Below are positions 27,467 to 38,112 of a DNA stretch of 39,892 nucleotides, piece by piece; position 1 is the stretch's first letter, and the number at the start of each line of letters is the position of its first letter. A program made the translations under genes and the position numbers. The notes under the pieces are model-generated. The model was given only the letters and a program-made list of their open reading frames with translations. It did not search any database and had not been told where the DNA came from. This DNA comes from Pelagophyceae sp. CCMP2097 (taxonomy: Eukaryota > Sar > Pelagophyceae), in NCBI GenBank assembly GCA_026770575.1, contig MU657182.1:508709-548600 (forward strand). Direction: 5' to 3'.

Positions 27467-30039
27467 ATGCGCCGCGTCGGGCCCCGCCGCCCGGCAGGCC
27501 TGGCGCGTTTCTTCGCGGCCCGGGCTGCGCCGAGGGTCTTGCTCCTCGTGCGCGGCGTGCCCCTCGTCGCGACACCCGAGGACGTCCGCAAGGCCTTTCG
27601 GCGCGTCTGCCAGGTGCGGCGCGTGACGTTGCCGCTGGACGACGCGGGCAAGCGGGAAGTCGCGCACGTGACTGTCGACGAATCGGACGCCGTCCGCGCC
27701 TTGGACGCCATGGACGGCTTTCTCCTCCACGGCCACCGGCTTTCCGTCGAGGCTGCCCCGGTCATCGAGGTCACCGAGGCGGCCGCGCAACCGAAAACGA
27801 TTCCTGGAAGTGTCTTCGTGAACCGTCAGCTGATCGCGACGGAGACTGCGCGAGAAATCTTCTCGCTCTTTGAGGAAAAGGGCGGCGGCTTCAACCACGT
27901 AAACTTCGCCACGGCGCTCCACCGCCTCGGCGGCCGGCCCTTCAAAGACTACTCTGAAAAGCTCCTGCACGAGTTGGTGCAAGGGGCGACTGCGAGTATA
28001 GTCAAGGATGCCAAGAGATGGCAATCGCGCAACCTCGCAAACGCGTGCTGGGGCGTCGCCAAGATCGGCAAAGTCGAGGCGCCGCAGCTCTTCGAAGCCA
28101 TCGCCGAAGAATCCGTGAAGAAAATCTCGACGTTCAAATCACAAGAGCTCTCGAACATCGTCTGGGCTCATGCGACGGCGGGCGTTTCGGCGCCGATTCT
28201 ATTCAAAGCAGTCGCCGCGGAAGCATGCAAGAAGATCGATACCTTCAACCAGCAGGCCCTCACGAACACCGTCTGGGCCTACGCGACGGCGGGCGTCGCG
28301 GCACCGGCTTTATTTGAAGCAGCCGCTGCGGAATCGTCGAAGAAGATCGAGACGTTCACTTCGCAAGACCTCGCAAACACAATGTGGGCGTATTCAACGG
28401 CGGGAAAGGAGGCGCCGGCGCTGTTCGAGGCGGTCGCCGCAGAGGCGCCGAAGAAGATGGTGACTTTTCGATCTCAAGAGCTCGCAAACACTGTGTGGGC
28501 TTTTGCAAAGGCGCGAGTCGAGGCGCCGGCGCTGTTCGATGCAGTCGCCGCAGAGGCACTGAAGAAGATTGAGATTTTCAACCCGCAAGAGCTCGCAAAC
28601 ACCGTGTGGGCTTATGCGACGGCGGGGGTCGCGGCGCCGGCTTTATTTGAAGTGGTCGCCGCAGAAGCATCGAAGAAGATCGCGACGTTCAAATCACAAG
28701 AGCTCGCGAACATCGTGTGGGCTTTTTCGACGGCGGGCGTCGAGGCGCTGGCGCTGTTCGAGACGGTGGCCGCGGAGGCGTCGAAGAAGATGGAGACGTT
28801 CAACCCGCAGGCGCTCGCAAACACCGTCTGGGCTTATTCAAAGGCGGGCGTCGAGGCGCCGGCTTTATTTGAAGCGGTCGCCATGGAATCAGTCCAGAAT
28901 ATCGCGACATTCAACGCGCAAGACCTCTCCAACACCGTCTGGGCTTATGTGACGGCGGGCGTCGAGGCGCCGGCGCTGTTCAGGGTCGTCGCTTTAGAAT
29001 CATCGAAGCAGATCGCGACGTTCACTTCGCAAAACCTCGCAAATACCGTATGGGCCTATGCAAAGGCACAAGTCGGGGCGGCGGCGCTGTTCAAAGCGGT
29101 CGCTGGAGAAGCACCGCAGAAGGTCGCGACGTTGAACCCCCAAGCGCTCGCAAACACCGTATGGGCCTATGCGACGGCGGGGTTCAAGGCGCTGGCGTTG
29201 TTCGAGGCAGTCGCCGTGGAGGCATCGAAGAGGATCGAGACGTTCAACCCGCATGACCTTGCGAACACTGTGTGGGCTTATGCGACGGCGGGCGTCGCGG
29301 CGCCGGGGCTGTTCGAGGCGGTGGCCGCGGAATCATCAAAGAAGATCGCAGCGTTCAACGAGCAAGACCTCGCAAACACGGTGTGGGCGTATTCCAAGGC
29401 GGGCGTCAAAGCGCCCGCGCTGTTCGAGGCCGTCGCCGCAGAATCGTTGCTGAAGATGGCGACGTTCAAACCGCAAGAACTCGAAAGCACCTTGTGGGCG
29501 TTTTCGGTCGCGGGCGTCGAGGCGCCGGCGCTGTTCGAGGCGGTAGCTGTTCGAGGCGGTAGCTGTTCATCGCTGGAAGTTCTGAGCGAACACCGGCGCT
29601 GTTTGAAGTGATTGCTTCGAGCATCGAAGCGATCGACTTCAGTCCCGACGACCTGGCTCAGCTGCACCAAGGCTACGTCCATCTCCGACTGGATCCGCCG
29701 CAGCGCGCATTGACTTTGCTTCTGAGTCGGCACCCCGGAGATCCGCAGCCGGCTTCGAGGCTCGCCGTCGAGTTCGGCGGCCCGACGCGTTATCGCGTGG
29801 CCTCCTCGGATGCCGCTTTCACCCGCAGTGGCCTCGACGGCGAATCCGAGTTCAAGGCGAGGCTACACCGCGCGGTCCGCGTGCCATGGTTTGCATGGGA
29901 CGCGCTGCGGTCGAGAGCCGACCGAGAAGTGTACTCGCGCGATCAGATCGACTCTTGGAGGATTGGGATCATAAGTGCAGAGACGCCGGCTGCTAAGATC
30001 GTTCATATACACTCCACGGACGCCGTCGCTCTCCGATAG
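27467..30039 (+). CDS. RRM + 14 x 37-aa helical repeats + RAP-like domain, organelle RNA-binding type
   Basis: The start is the ATG at 27467 with a mitochondrial or plastid-like presequence (MRRVGPRRPAGLARFFAARA). Residues about 25-98 form an RRM (VLLLVRGVPLVATPEDV, VAHVTVDESDAVRALDAMDG). From about residue 182, fourteen 37-aa repeats follow, each with LANTVWAYA and APALFEAVAAE and a KKI ending. They resemble Tbc2/OPR-like helical repeats of organelle RNA-binding proteins. The main frame ends at 29611. The sequence then continues in another frame (PALFEVIASSIEAIDFSPDD) and reads on to a RAP-like end (LAVEFGGPTRYRV, LHRAVRVPWFAWDALRS) at 30037-30039. The frame change sits at two tandem copies of a 16-bp unit (29531-29562). 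Removing both, or 20 nt, restores one frame. Function inferred: maturation or translation of an organelle transcript. Confidence 0.8.
29531..29562 (+). repeat. Two tandem 16-bp units (CTGTTCGAGGCGGTAG) at a frame break
   Basis: The 16-bp unit occurs twice head to tail and is followed by CTGTTC, the start of a third. Exactly here the reading frame of the repeat protein is lost (32 nt is 2 modulo 3). Deleting both units restores the frame into the RAP-like part, as would removal of a 20-nt GTAG...GTAG segment. Confidence 0.85.
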
Positions 30040-30274
30040 ATTGAGATTCTACGGACCAAACGGATCGATGGGATCCCGCGTGCCCGCTTCTCTCCCAAGA
30101 TCTAAAGTGCGAGGTCACGAACAAGGGTCCCTCCCGAGAAGTACCCGACGGGTTGGGCCGCGGTCCGAGCGTCTGCTCTCTCAAAGGTCTCACACAATCG
30201 CGGCGGGGCCCGATGATGGCGAGTTGCGCACGGGGCCGGATCGGCCCTCGTTGGTTGCCTCGTCGCGGTTCAAA

Positions 30275-33200
30275 TTAGATGCAGTTACGAGGCATCTCCA
30301 CGGTAAAGCTGGAGCACCCGGCTTGCGGCCGAGCAAAGGCCAGCGCGCGCGCGGGCGCCGGGCGCGCGCAGGGCCCCGCGGACCGCGCCCGCTCGCGCCG
30401 CGCCTGCAATATTAAATCGACGGCCGCGCGATTGACGGTGCAGCCGCGGCCCGCGGCGCGAGGGCACACGCACGGGAAACGCCTCGAGCGGCGCAGTCTG
30501 GAGCGGCGTGAAGAGCGAGTACAGTTTCTTCGACTCGACGCAGGCGGTGCCTAGGCGCGGTGGTCGCAATAGTGGCGAGTGGCGAGCGCAGGTTGAGGTG
30601 CCAGACACTCACGCGGCCGCGACATGACCTCGCGGAGGGAGAGCGCCGGGGGCGTCGGCCGCGGCCCGTCGGGAGTATTCTGTCGCCATCGCGCGTCGGC
30701 GCCGTGCGTTTGCGCGTCGGCGCGCGACGTTGATGCGTCGCCCCGGTGCGCGTCTGGCCCGAGCCAGGGCGCCTTGCCGTTTGGGGCCGGAACGAGCAAG
30801 AGGCCGCGCCAGTGGAGCGGCTTTGGGCGCGCGTCCACGGCGGAAACGGACTCTGCGTAGGCCGCTGTGGAGTCGGCGTGGGTCGCGGGACTGCGCGTCG
30901 CGTCGCGGGACATCGCGTCGCGGGACGCCGTGTCGCGGGGCTGTGTCGTGATGACGAGCTGGGGCGATGCGGCGTCGGTGCCGAGGCGGCGGTACGCGCC
31001 GAGCGGCGATTCCGTGACGACGACGCGAGGCGCAGTGATCGGGCGCGCCTCGGAAGTCGCCGGCCGCGCGTCGGCGGTGGCGGCGCGAGGCGCCGCCAGT
31101 GCGTAGATCGTGTCCGGCCCCGTGGCGCGCCAGCGGTCCACTTGCGGGCCCGCCGGGCCCGGCGGCTCGTCGTCATGCTGCAGCGCCCCGAGCCTGCGCG
31201 ATTGCGTCCCCGGAGGCTCGGCGGGACGAACCCGCACCTTGTCACGTGGCGGAGCGCGCGCCAGGCCCGGCGGCCGTCGGTGGACGCGATTGTCGTGGCG
31301 TCGACGAGCGCGTCTAGGAGGAGGCGCGCCCGCCGCGGCGCGTCGTCGTGGAGCGCGTCTTCCACCGCGTCGCTTTTCGCCTTGAGTGCGGGGCCGCGCT
31401 GCGGCGCGATCCATGCGGCGGCGAGTTTGCCGGCGGCGCGCGCGAAGCCGTCGCGCTTCAATTCGGCACTGCCCGGGGCCGCTTTCGAGGCCCAGGCGAG
31501 GGGCACGATTTGGTCCCGCACGATTCGGTCAAACGTGTCGTCGTCGAAGACGGCGCGGCAACAAGCCAGCTCGAAATTCGCGTACGCCTCGACGCCCACG
31601 GCCAGGTCCGATATGTGCGGGCCTAGAGGAGGCGCGTCGGACGGCCGCGATCTGTTCATCTCTGTGAACACCCTTTGAAGACCCGCGTGGCCCCGACGCG
31701 GTTTTGTGCCGCAGTGCGTGCGCCAGCTGGGCCCGACGACGTTGAAGTCGACGCCGGCGAAGGTGAGCCACAACGCGTCGATGGCGTCTGCGGTGGCCTG
31801 TCTTGGAGGCGGCGGCGCCGCCGGCGCAGTCGCGGCGCGCCGCACCGCCGCAGGCCGCCGGAACGCCAAAGGCGTCGAGGGCCGCGTCGCCGCGTTCGCC
31901 ATTGAAAACGTGGCCTGGAGAGCCGCGAGCGTGCGCATACCCTGGGAGCCGGCGACGCGTCGGTGAACCTCCATCAACGCGGCGCGCGGCGGCCGCGCGG
32001 CCGACGCCGCGTGGGACATGGCCTGCAGCTTGCCCATCGCCAGAGCCAGGTTCCTACGGCGACAAGCGTTGAAGAACGTACTAGGACAGCGGACGCCCCG
32101 GCGCCAAAGTGCCGACGCACGCTGCTTGCGTGCGCGCCTGCTGCGACTGTGCCTTGGCGGCGGGCGCGCCGTCTGCCTTTGCTTCGGCGGCGGGCGCGCC
32201 GGCGTGGACCGATTGGACTTGGGCAGGTTGCAAGAAGCGGCCTCGCGAAACGATTGCGCCAAAGAGGTGGCGCAGGAACCTGACCGCGTCGGCCTCGGAT
32301 GCTGTGTCGCCGATCCAGACCGACGTTATCTCGAAGAGGGCGTCTCCAAAGGCGCCCTTGAGCAGCGGGTCAGTTGAGGCGTCTGTTTTCGCCACCGCAA
32401 GGACGGCCGACGCTTCGTATTCAAAGTCGAACAAAGCTTTGCACACGATGACTTCGAACTGCAGCATCTGCCGCGGCGACACCGTCGGCGGCGCAGTCGA
32501 GCCGTGCGCCAGCCGCGCCGCTTTGGCCTTTGGCGCGACGCCGTCGGCGACCTTGTCCCCCGCCGCCCCAAAGGCGGAATAGAACCGGTCGATCCACTGC
32601 TCGACGCGCTTCGAGACGCGCAGCGGAGGCGGCGCGGACCTGCGGAAAGGCGGCTCGCGGGCGGTCACAGCCTCCAAAGTCTCGAGAGTTGCAATCTCAA
32701 AAGTCTTCTCCAAAGGAGTCTCAGGCCCTTGGACGCCGCGTCGAACTGCGAGACGAAGTTGACGTCGCGGAGGCTGAGGTTCAAGGGCGAGGCGCTGCTG
32801 TTGCGCAGCCGCCGCGGCCGCAGCGGCGGCCGCCCCGCCCGAGCCGCCGCCGCGATCTCCACCGCCGCCGCAAACGTCGCCCCGGGCTGCGCCGCCGCCG
32901 TGGGGAGGTGCGCCTTGCCGCCGGCCCAGGACCCCTTGGATGACTTTTTGGAAGACTGCTTGGAGGACTCCTTGGACAAGGCCTGCGAGGCCTCGCTCGA
33001 CTCGCTCTGCTGCCAGCTGGCCACGGAGCTTTGCTGGCTCGCCGCCGGCGACGGGCCGCTGGCCGCCATGGCGTCCGACGCCTTTTGGAGCGCGTCGGCC
33101 GCCTCCTGGTGGAGCGCGTCCCGCACAAGGTCGTGGAGCGAGTCCGCGTCGTCCGGTTGCGCGGCCGCCGTGGGAGACGCGCGCGAACTCGGGAAGCTGT

Positions 33201-33369
33201 CCACGCTGCTCCGCTGGCTCTTCACGCTTCGCTGGCTCAGCCGGCTCCGGCGCCGCAGCCGGCTGGCCGTCGACGGCGACGGCGCCGACGGCCGAGCCGG
33301 CGGCGACGGCGGCGGCGTCGCGGGCAGCAGCAGGGCCAGGTCAAAGTCGAAAGAAGCCGAGGCCGCCAT
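30275..33369 (-). CDS. Protein of unknown function, six exons
   Basis: The start is the ATG at 33369. Six exons join in phase: 32764-33369, 32121-32719, 31238-32053, 30613-31193, 30474-30550 and 30275-30403. The introns are 44, 67, 44, 62 and 70 nt, giving 935 aa. The N-terminal 200 residues are Ser/Ala/Gln-rich and low complexity (SSKQSSKKSSKGSW). Residues about 200-420 look like a folded helical domain (SKRVEQWIDRFYSAFG, MLQFEVIVCKALFDFEYEAS, FGDALFEITSVWIG, FLRHLFGAIVS). A second helical region follows (GVEAYANFELACCRAVFDDD). The C-terminal third is Pro/Ala/Arg-rich and disordered. I do not recognise a family. The helical segments resemble HEAT/MIF4G-like domains only in general character. 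The first intron is needed to link two frames and is the least certain. It is divergent from the lipase gene, 325 bp between ATGs. Confidence 0.65.
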
Positions 33370-33693
33370 GCCGCGCCCGCGCCGAGCGACTCGGAAAACG
33401 CAGTAGTGCACTCGTGCGGCGGCCTCGAGGCAGTCGGTCTGCAGGCCTCAAGGCGCCTCCGCGCTCGAATGGACGATTGCTTTCCACCAGCACGTCCGGC
33501 GCCGCCGCACGCCGCGCGGCCTGCGGCCTGGCGAACTTGCACCGCCGCAGCCACAGCACCCAACCGCGGTGGAGGACAGCCCTCGTTTCTTTCCGGGCGA
33601 TAGCGACGACGCTTCTTCTTTTTCCTCACGAGACGGTCGTGCGTGTGGTCGACGATCACGGTCGCGGCGGATCCCGCGCGGGCCGGCGCCGGT

Positions 33694-35944
33694 ATGGCGC
33701 GCCGATGGGGCCTGGTGCTGCTCTGCGGCCCTTTGGTTTGCGCGGCGTTAAAGCCCGAGGCGCCGAGGCGCCGCGTCGACGGCCGCCGCTTCGCCGACGC
33801 TGGGCCGCCGCGCGAAACGCCGCGCGTGGAGAACGAGATCCTGGCTTTGGCAGAGTCCTACGTGAAGAACGCGCGGCGGGCGCTGGCGCTGGGCCTGCCC
33901 TTTGCGGCGCTCCCGCTGCCGACGTCTGCGCCGCTGCCGGCCGCGCCGCCGCCGGCCGCGCTGCTCCCGCCGGCGGCTGGCGCGCGGCCCAACGCGACCG
34001 CCGCGCTGCCGACGATGTGGTGGGCCGACGCGATGGCGTCAATACTTGTGCAGCTGCCGCCACCGTCGCCGCCCCAGGGCGCTGCCGCGCAAGTGGTGCT
34101 GGCGTCTGCGCCCTTGAACGCGTCGAGCGGCCTGAACCTGCAGCTTTTATGGGCGGACTCGCTGTCGAACATCCAGCTTCGGACGATAGGCTCGAGCGAG
34201 GCTCTGGCGGGCGTCTCCGCCGTCGTGGAGGGCTTGCTCAGAGAGGCGACGCGGGATCCTACCGAGGCGGCAAAGGTCCTCCTCGACGCCGTCGCCGAAA
34301 GAGCGGGTGAGGCCGTCAGCTCGACGGTGTCTAGCGGGGCGCTGCTTGCAAAGGCCGACGGCGGCGCCAACTCTATAGCAGACGTCCTCCGCGCGGGATG
34401 CTTCTTCGACGCCGCGGGCTCGCCGCTCTTCGGAAACACCATCGACGCACGGCCCCTCACCTTCGCAGCGGGGCCCGCGAGGGCGGCGCCGGCGCCTTCC
34501 GGCGTCGGCCGGAGCGTGGCGTGGCTGCGGCGCGCGGCGTTTGCGTCGGAGCTCGTCTCGGCGGCGTACTTGAACGGCCCGGGCGAGGCGGCGGCGGCAA
34601 TCCGCAAGCTCGGCTGTGCCCGCGTGGCGTCGGGCCGGACGTGCGACGTTTCTTGGCACGTGGCGGATCGAGTCGGCGGCGATGGCGTGCTGGAGCGGCA
34701 CGTCGTCGTCCGAGGTTTCGACGCCTCCGATACGTCTGGTGACAACGTCGAGCTGGTGAGAAGGACCATCGCGGCTCGGCCTACGAGGATCCCCAAAGTC
34801 GCGCGCGACTATTCCTACGACTTTGACGACACTCGTTCTCACCTTTTCTACGACGCCACCAAGCGGCCCGACGCCGACGGCGAAAGCGACTTCATCTGCC
34901 CGGCCGTCGTCGCGCACCGTGGTTTTCTGTTCATGGCGGAGAGGATCCTACGGGACGTCGAGCCCTTTCTCGACGTCGCGCCGGACCACCGATTAGTCTT
35001 CTCTGGCCACTCCATCGGCGCTTCGCTGGCCATCCTCGTCTACGTGCTCGTCATGCGCCGGCCCAATTCGCCACTATTCAACCACGCGGACGTCGAAGTC
35101 TTCACGTTCGCGGCGCTGCCCTGCCTCCGCGTCGTCCGACCGCCCGCGGTCGAGGCCGACGCGGCGTTCCCCTCAGGTTTCGAGTTTTTGTACCAGCCCC
35201 TGCGGCCGAAGCTCGCCGAAGCGACAGAGGCGAACCCCACCGTCCTCGCCGCGCTCGGGCTGCCCGAACAGCGCATGCACTGCTTCACGCAGCCGTGGGA
35301 TCCTTTAGTGCGGTGGTACTCGACCGACGACCCGTGCTATCCCCTCGTCGGCGACCTCGGCGGCGACGGGGTGACGCTCTTCGCGAGCGGGCCCATGCGG
35401 CTGCTCCGGCCTCTTATCGGAGCGGTCCTGCAGTCGGCCGACGAGTGGCCGCGCGTCCGAGATGTTTATAGAGCAGAGGCGGCCCAGGAGTTTTCTCCTT
35501 CCGGGAGTCAGTACCTCATCCTCCCAGACGTGCCGCGCTACGTCGCCGACCGCATCATGTCGCTCCAGATCGACGTGCCAGAGTGAGGACTTTTTGCAGA
35601 GGCGATAGATGGACGTCCCAGTGTACGCTTCTCGCAGAGTGCTATTGCCAACGCCTTTGTATGCGCATCTTTGTAGGCCGACGCAGCTGTGCGTCGTTGC
35701 GCCGCGGGACTTCGCGCGCGCTTTAAATTGCGCGTTCCCCCTCGACGCGTTCTCCATTTCGCTCTTCCCGACGGCCGTCCGCTCCTTGGTGCACCACTTC
35801 CACGACGCCTACAGAGGACCCATCCTCAGCCTCCTCGAGGCCGAAGAACGGCTCCCCGAAAACGCGCCGACCGACAAAGGCGAGACAATACGGCGCGCCG
35901 AGGACGCCGCGGCGCGAATAATTGACGCCAACGCGTATTACTAA
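33694..35944 (+). CDS. Class 3 lipase-like (alpha/beta-hydrolase) secreted protein
   Basis: The start is the ATG at 33694 with a signal peptide (MARRWGLVLLCGPLVCAALK). The main exon runs to a stop at 35584-35586, giving 630 aa. Residues about 90-330 are a Pro/Ala-rich and helical N-terminal region. The Lipase_3 core reads VERHVVV-like strand, FICPAVVAHRGFLFMAERIL, then LVFSGHSIGASLAILVYVL with nucleophile Ser in GHSIG, then VEVFTFAALPCLRV and MHCFTQPWDPLVRW, which carries the likely acid and nearby residues. A downstream frame, 35609-35944, encodes PLDAFSISLFPTAVRSLVHHFHDAYRGPIL, a typical C-terminal end of plastid-type lipases. It probably belongs to this gene through an intron ending at 35608. 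The donor could be at 35530 or 35575 and is not settled. The substrate is likely a glycerolipid. Confidence 0.8.
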
Positions 35945-35968
35945 GACACGGCGCCAGGTGTGACTCGG

Positions 35969-36663
35969 TCACTTCTCCTGCGATTTGCCCTTGCGGCTCG
36001 CCTTCAGCGAGAGGAAGATGGTCCAGACGAAGGAGGCGGCGTTGATGAAGAGGGCGATGTACGGGACGGGGACGCAGGAGAATGAGACGAGGTCGACAAA
36101 GGGCCAAAAGCCCATGCCGCTGAGCTGCACGCTGAGAAAGTCGGTCTTCAGCTTGGCGGGGAAAGACCGAATGCCTTCGGGCGACTGCGCGGCCGCGGCG
36201 GCGAAGAAGACACACGTCACCAAAGGCCCGAAGATGAGCTGGCCCAGCAGCGCCTTGGCCAAAATGCGCGGCAGCGTCGAGCCGGGAATGGCGGTGGTGA
36301 TCCAGTCGTACCAAAAGTGCGCCGCCGGCCTACACATGTAAAGGTTCGAAAGATGAATCTCCTCCGCTCAAACTCGAGACTCAGGGGCCTCCGCCGAAGA
36401 TCAGGACGCCGCAAAGGGTACGCAAAGTAGATGCCGCCAATCGCAGACGTCACCGCCGTCCTGCGCAAGTCGCTCGACGCCTCGATCTTCTGCGCCGTCG
36501 CATCGGAGGCGCCGAAGATGATCGCAGCGGTGAGGGACTTTGTCGCAATGGGATTGCTCCGCATCCGTTGGGCGTAGAAACCCGCGGCGGCGGAGAGCGC
36601 CGGTAGCTCAAACGCAGTCGCCATTCTCACCAGCGCCAGCAGAACGAAGAGGGCGCCGCGCAT
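35969..36663 (-). CDS. Mpv17/PMP22 family membrane protein
   Basis: Exons 36422-36663 and 35969-36329 join in phase through a 92-nt intron (GTACCC...TGTAG), giving 200 aa from the ATG at 36663. The family order is clear: FYAQRMRSNPIATKSLTAAI, GASDATAQKIE, DLRRTAVTSAIGGIYFA, then across the join PAAHFWYDWI, LAKALLGQLIFGPLVTCVFF and the family signature GMGFWPFVDLVSFSCVPVPY with a final WTIFLSLKAS. Four membrane segments are expected. Members sit in the peroxisome, the mitochondrial inner membrane or plastid membranes and affect reactive oxygen and nucleotide homeostasis. The N-terminus (MRGALFVLLALVRMATAFEL) has ATAFE, compatible with a plastid bipartite signal. The C-terminus ends in KASRKGKSQEK. 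Confidence 0.92.
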
Positions 36664-37015
36664 CGGGCCGCCGTGTGCCCGTCGTGAGCCGGGGCGTGCG
36701 CGCGCCTGGTCACAGCGAAAACTCCTTCAAGGTCGCTGAAAAGTCACTTCGGCGACGCAACCCCGTGACTTGCTGAGCGCCATGTGCAACGGCGTTGCTT
36801 GCTTAGATCCACCCCGGGCTCGCACCCGGGTTTGCCCTGCGATCCGTGAGTGAAAATCTCCCGCGCTTTCGCGGGGAGTCCGACTGAGGGCGTTACTGCA
36901 TAAATAAGGTGCCCCCGAGGCAAGCGAGGTCTCCGCCGGTCCGTGGAGCGTCGATGAGTGGGTGCGTCCGCGCGCCGTGCGCCAGAGGACGCCTTAGAGC
37001 GTGGGGTGCGCCAAC
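36664..37015. other. Intergenic stretch with one copy of the hairpin repeat
   Basis: This lies between the 5' end of the Mpv17 gene and the 3' end of the ATP synthase delta gene, both on the minus strand. It has GCTTGCTTAGATCCACC followed by CCCGGG-type inverted pairs at 36796-36838, and no exon-like sequence. Confidence 0.6.
36796..36838 (+). repeat. Copy of the GCTTGCTT/ATCCAC hairpin repeat (intergenic)
   Basis: It reads TTGCTTGCTTAGATCCACC, then two CCCGGG-type arms separated by CTCGCA. It shares the order and leading words with the copies at 3257-3299, 9068-9107 and 24524-24560. Confidence 0.55.
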
Positions 37016-37915
37016 TTAGAGCACGAGGCCGACCTAGACGTTTGTGTTTTGAGTGTGTTTTGCTGACTCCACGGGGCGAAAACGCCGCGGCTCTGAAACG
37101 CACGGCGAGACCCATGGCCTTTGCGGTCTCCATGGCGAGCGCGGCCTCTGCCTTGTCCTCCTCGGTGGTGGCGGCCTGATAAAGACGCGGTGCGAGGGCA
37201 ATCGCACGTCGGGTCCAAAATCCTCGCATTTGACTTACGGCAAATTCGGCGACGGCCTGCTTGTAGTGGGCCTCGACCTTGGAGGGCTCGAGGTCGTCGA
37301 CCTTGACGGCCTCCATGGTCGTGACCTCGGTCTTCTCCTCGTCCGTAAACGCAAAGCCGCCGGAAACGAAAAACAGCACCGGCGCGTCCCCGAGCTTGTG
37401 CACGACCCTGCGGACAATAACGTCGCAGAGGGGACGAAGCCTTTTCGCCGCCGATCGTTGCGGATCCCGGCGCCATCCCCCGACCGCGGCAAAAATTCCT
37501 TGGACGTCGGCAAAAAAAGGGCGGCGCCGGAGCGTGCTTCACGACACCCGGCTTAAGCTGCTCGGCGAGCGAGACGTGGCCCGCGGACACGCCGTACCTG
37601 CCGGCCCGCGGTTCACGGCCGAATGGCCCGTCGCGCGCACAATACGTGCAACCGTTTTCTCCGCGTCCCCCAGCCTCGCCCGGGGGCGCGTTTCCGGCCC
37701 GCCCGGCGCCCCTGGGCCGCTGGGAGGCGCGCAGACGCGGGGCCGCGCTCGCCGTTGACGCCCGGGAGGATGACATGTTCGACCGGCGCCTGGAAATACA
37801 GCGCCGTGTGCGGCACCGCAAACGAAAACGACATCGTCGTCGACTTGGCCGCTTCGGAGAACCCGCGCCGCCCCACCGCGCCGCGCGCGACGCGCGACAG
37901 AGTGGCCGTCAACAT
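37016..37915 (-). CDS. ATP5F1D: Mitochondrial F1F0 ATP synthase delta subunit
   Basis: Five exons join in phase: 37749-37915, 37538-37597, 37239-37407, 37104-37175 and 37016-37033, giving 161 aa from the ATG at 37915. The N-terminus (MLTATLSRVARGAVGRRGFS) is a mitochondrial presequence. The beta-sandwich domain reads SFSFAVPHTALYF, VEHVILPGVNG, YGVSAGHVSLAEQLKPGVV and VLFFVSGGFAFTDEEKTEV, then the MEAVKVDDL turn and a C-terminal helical hairpin (EEDKAEAALAMETAKAMG). This is the mitochondrial counterpart of bacterial epsilon, part of the rotor stalk. The first two introns (151 and 130 nt) have no usable GT donor and fit only GC donors (at 37748 and 37537), each giving the right phase; the last two use GTAAGT and GTGCGT. 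The third intron (63 nt) is in frame and stop-free. Confidence 0.92.
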
Positions 37916-38112
37916 GGCAGCCGAGAGCCACAAAAGCTGCGGAGAAGAGAGAGTTGTCCAAGTCGGCGATGCGGCAATGATCGGGCCGGCGGCGCCTCGG
38001 TGCCGCCGCGCCTCGGTGTCCCACTGTCAGATCCCTGCCGACGCCGTCGCGAGGTGCTCGGGGGCGCCGTCGCGGCCCGCGGCGAGGCTGGGATCCGCAT
38101 CGACGTATGTTG

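Noticed and set aside
29535..29570. A 20-nt GTAG...GTAG intron in the repeat gene
   Set aside because: It fits the phase, but is far below the 44-nt floor seen elsewhere. The tandem 16-bp duplication is a simpler reading.
32700..32765. A possible frameshift in the six-exon unknown gene
   Set aside because: A 44-nt intron (32720-32763) with GT and AG ends restores phase and matches the size of other small introns, so a frameshift is not required.
32504..34310. Long plus-strand ORFs of Arg/Ala/Ser-rich character
   Set aside because: They run antisense to the six-exon gene and overlap the lipase start in other frames. Composition is that of shadow frames.
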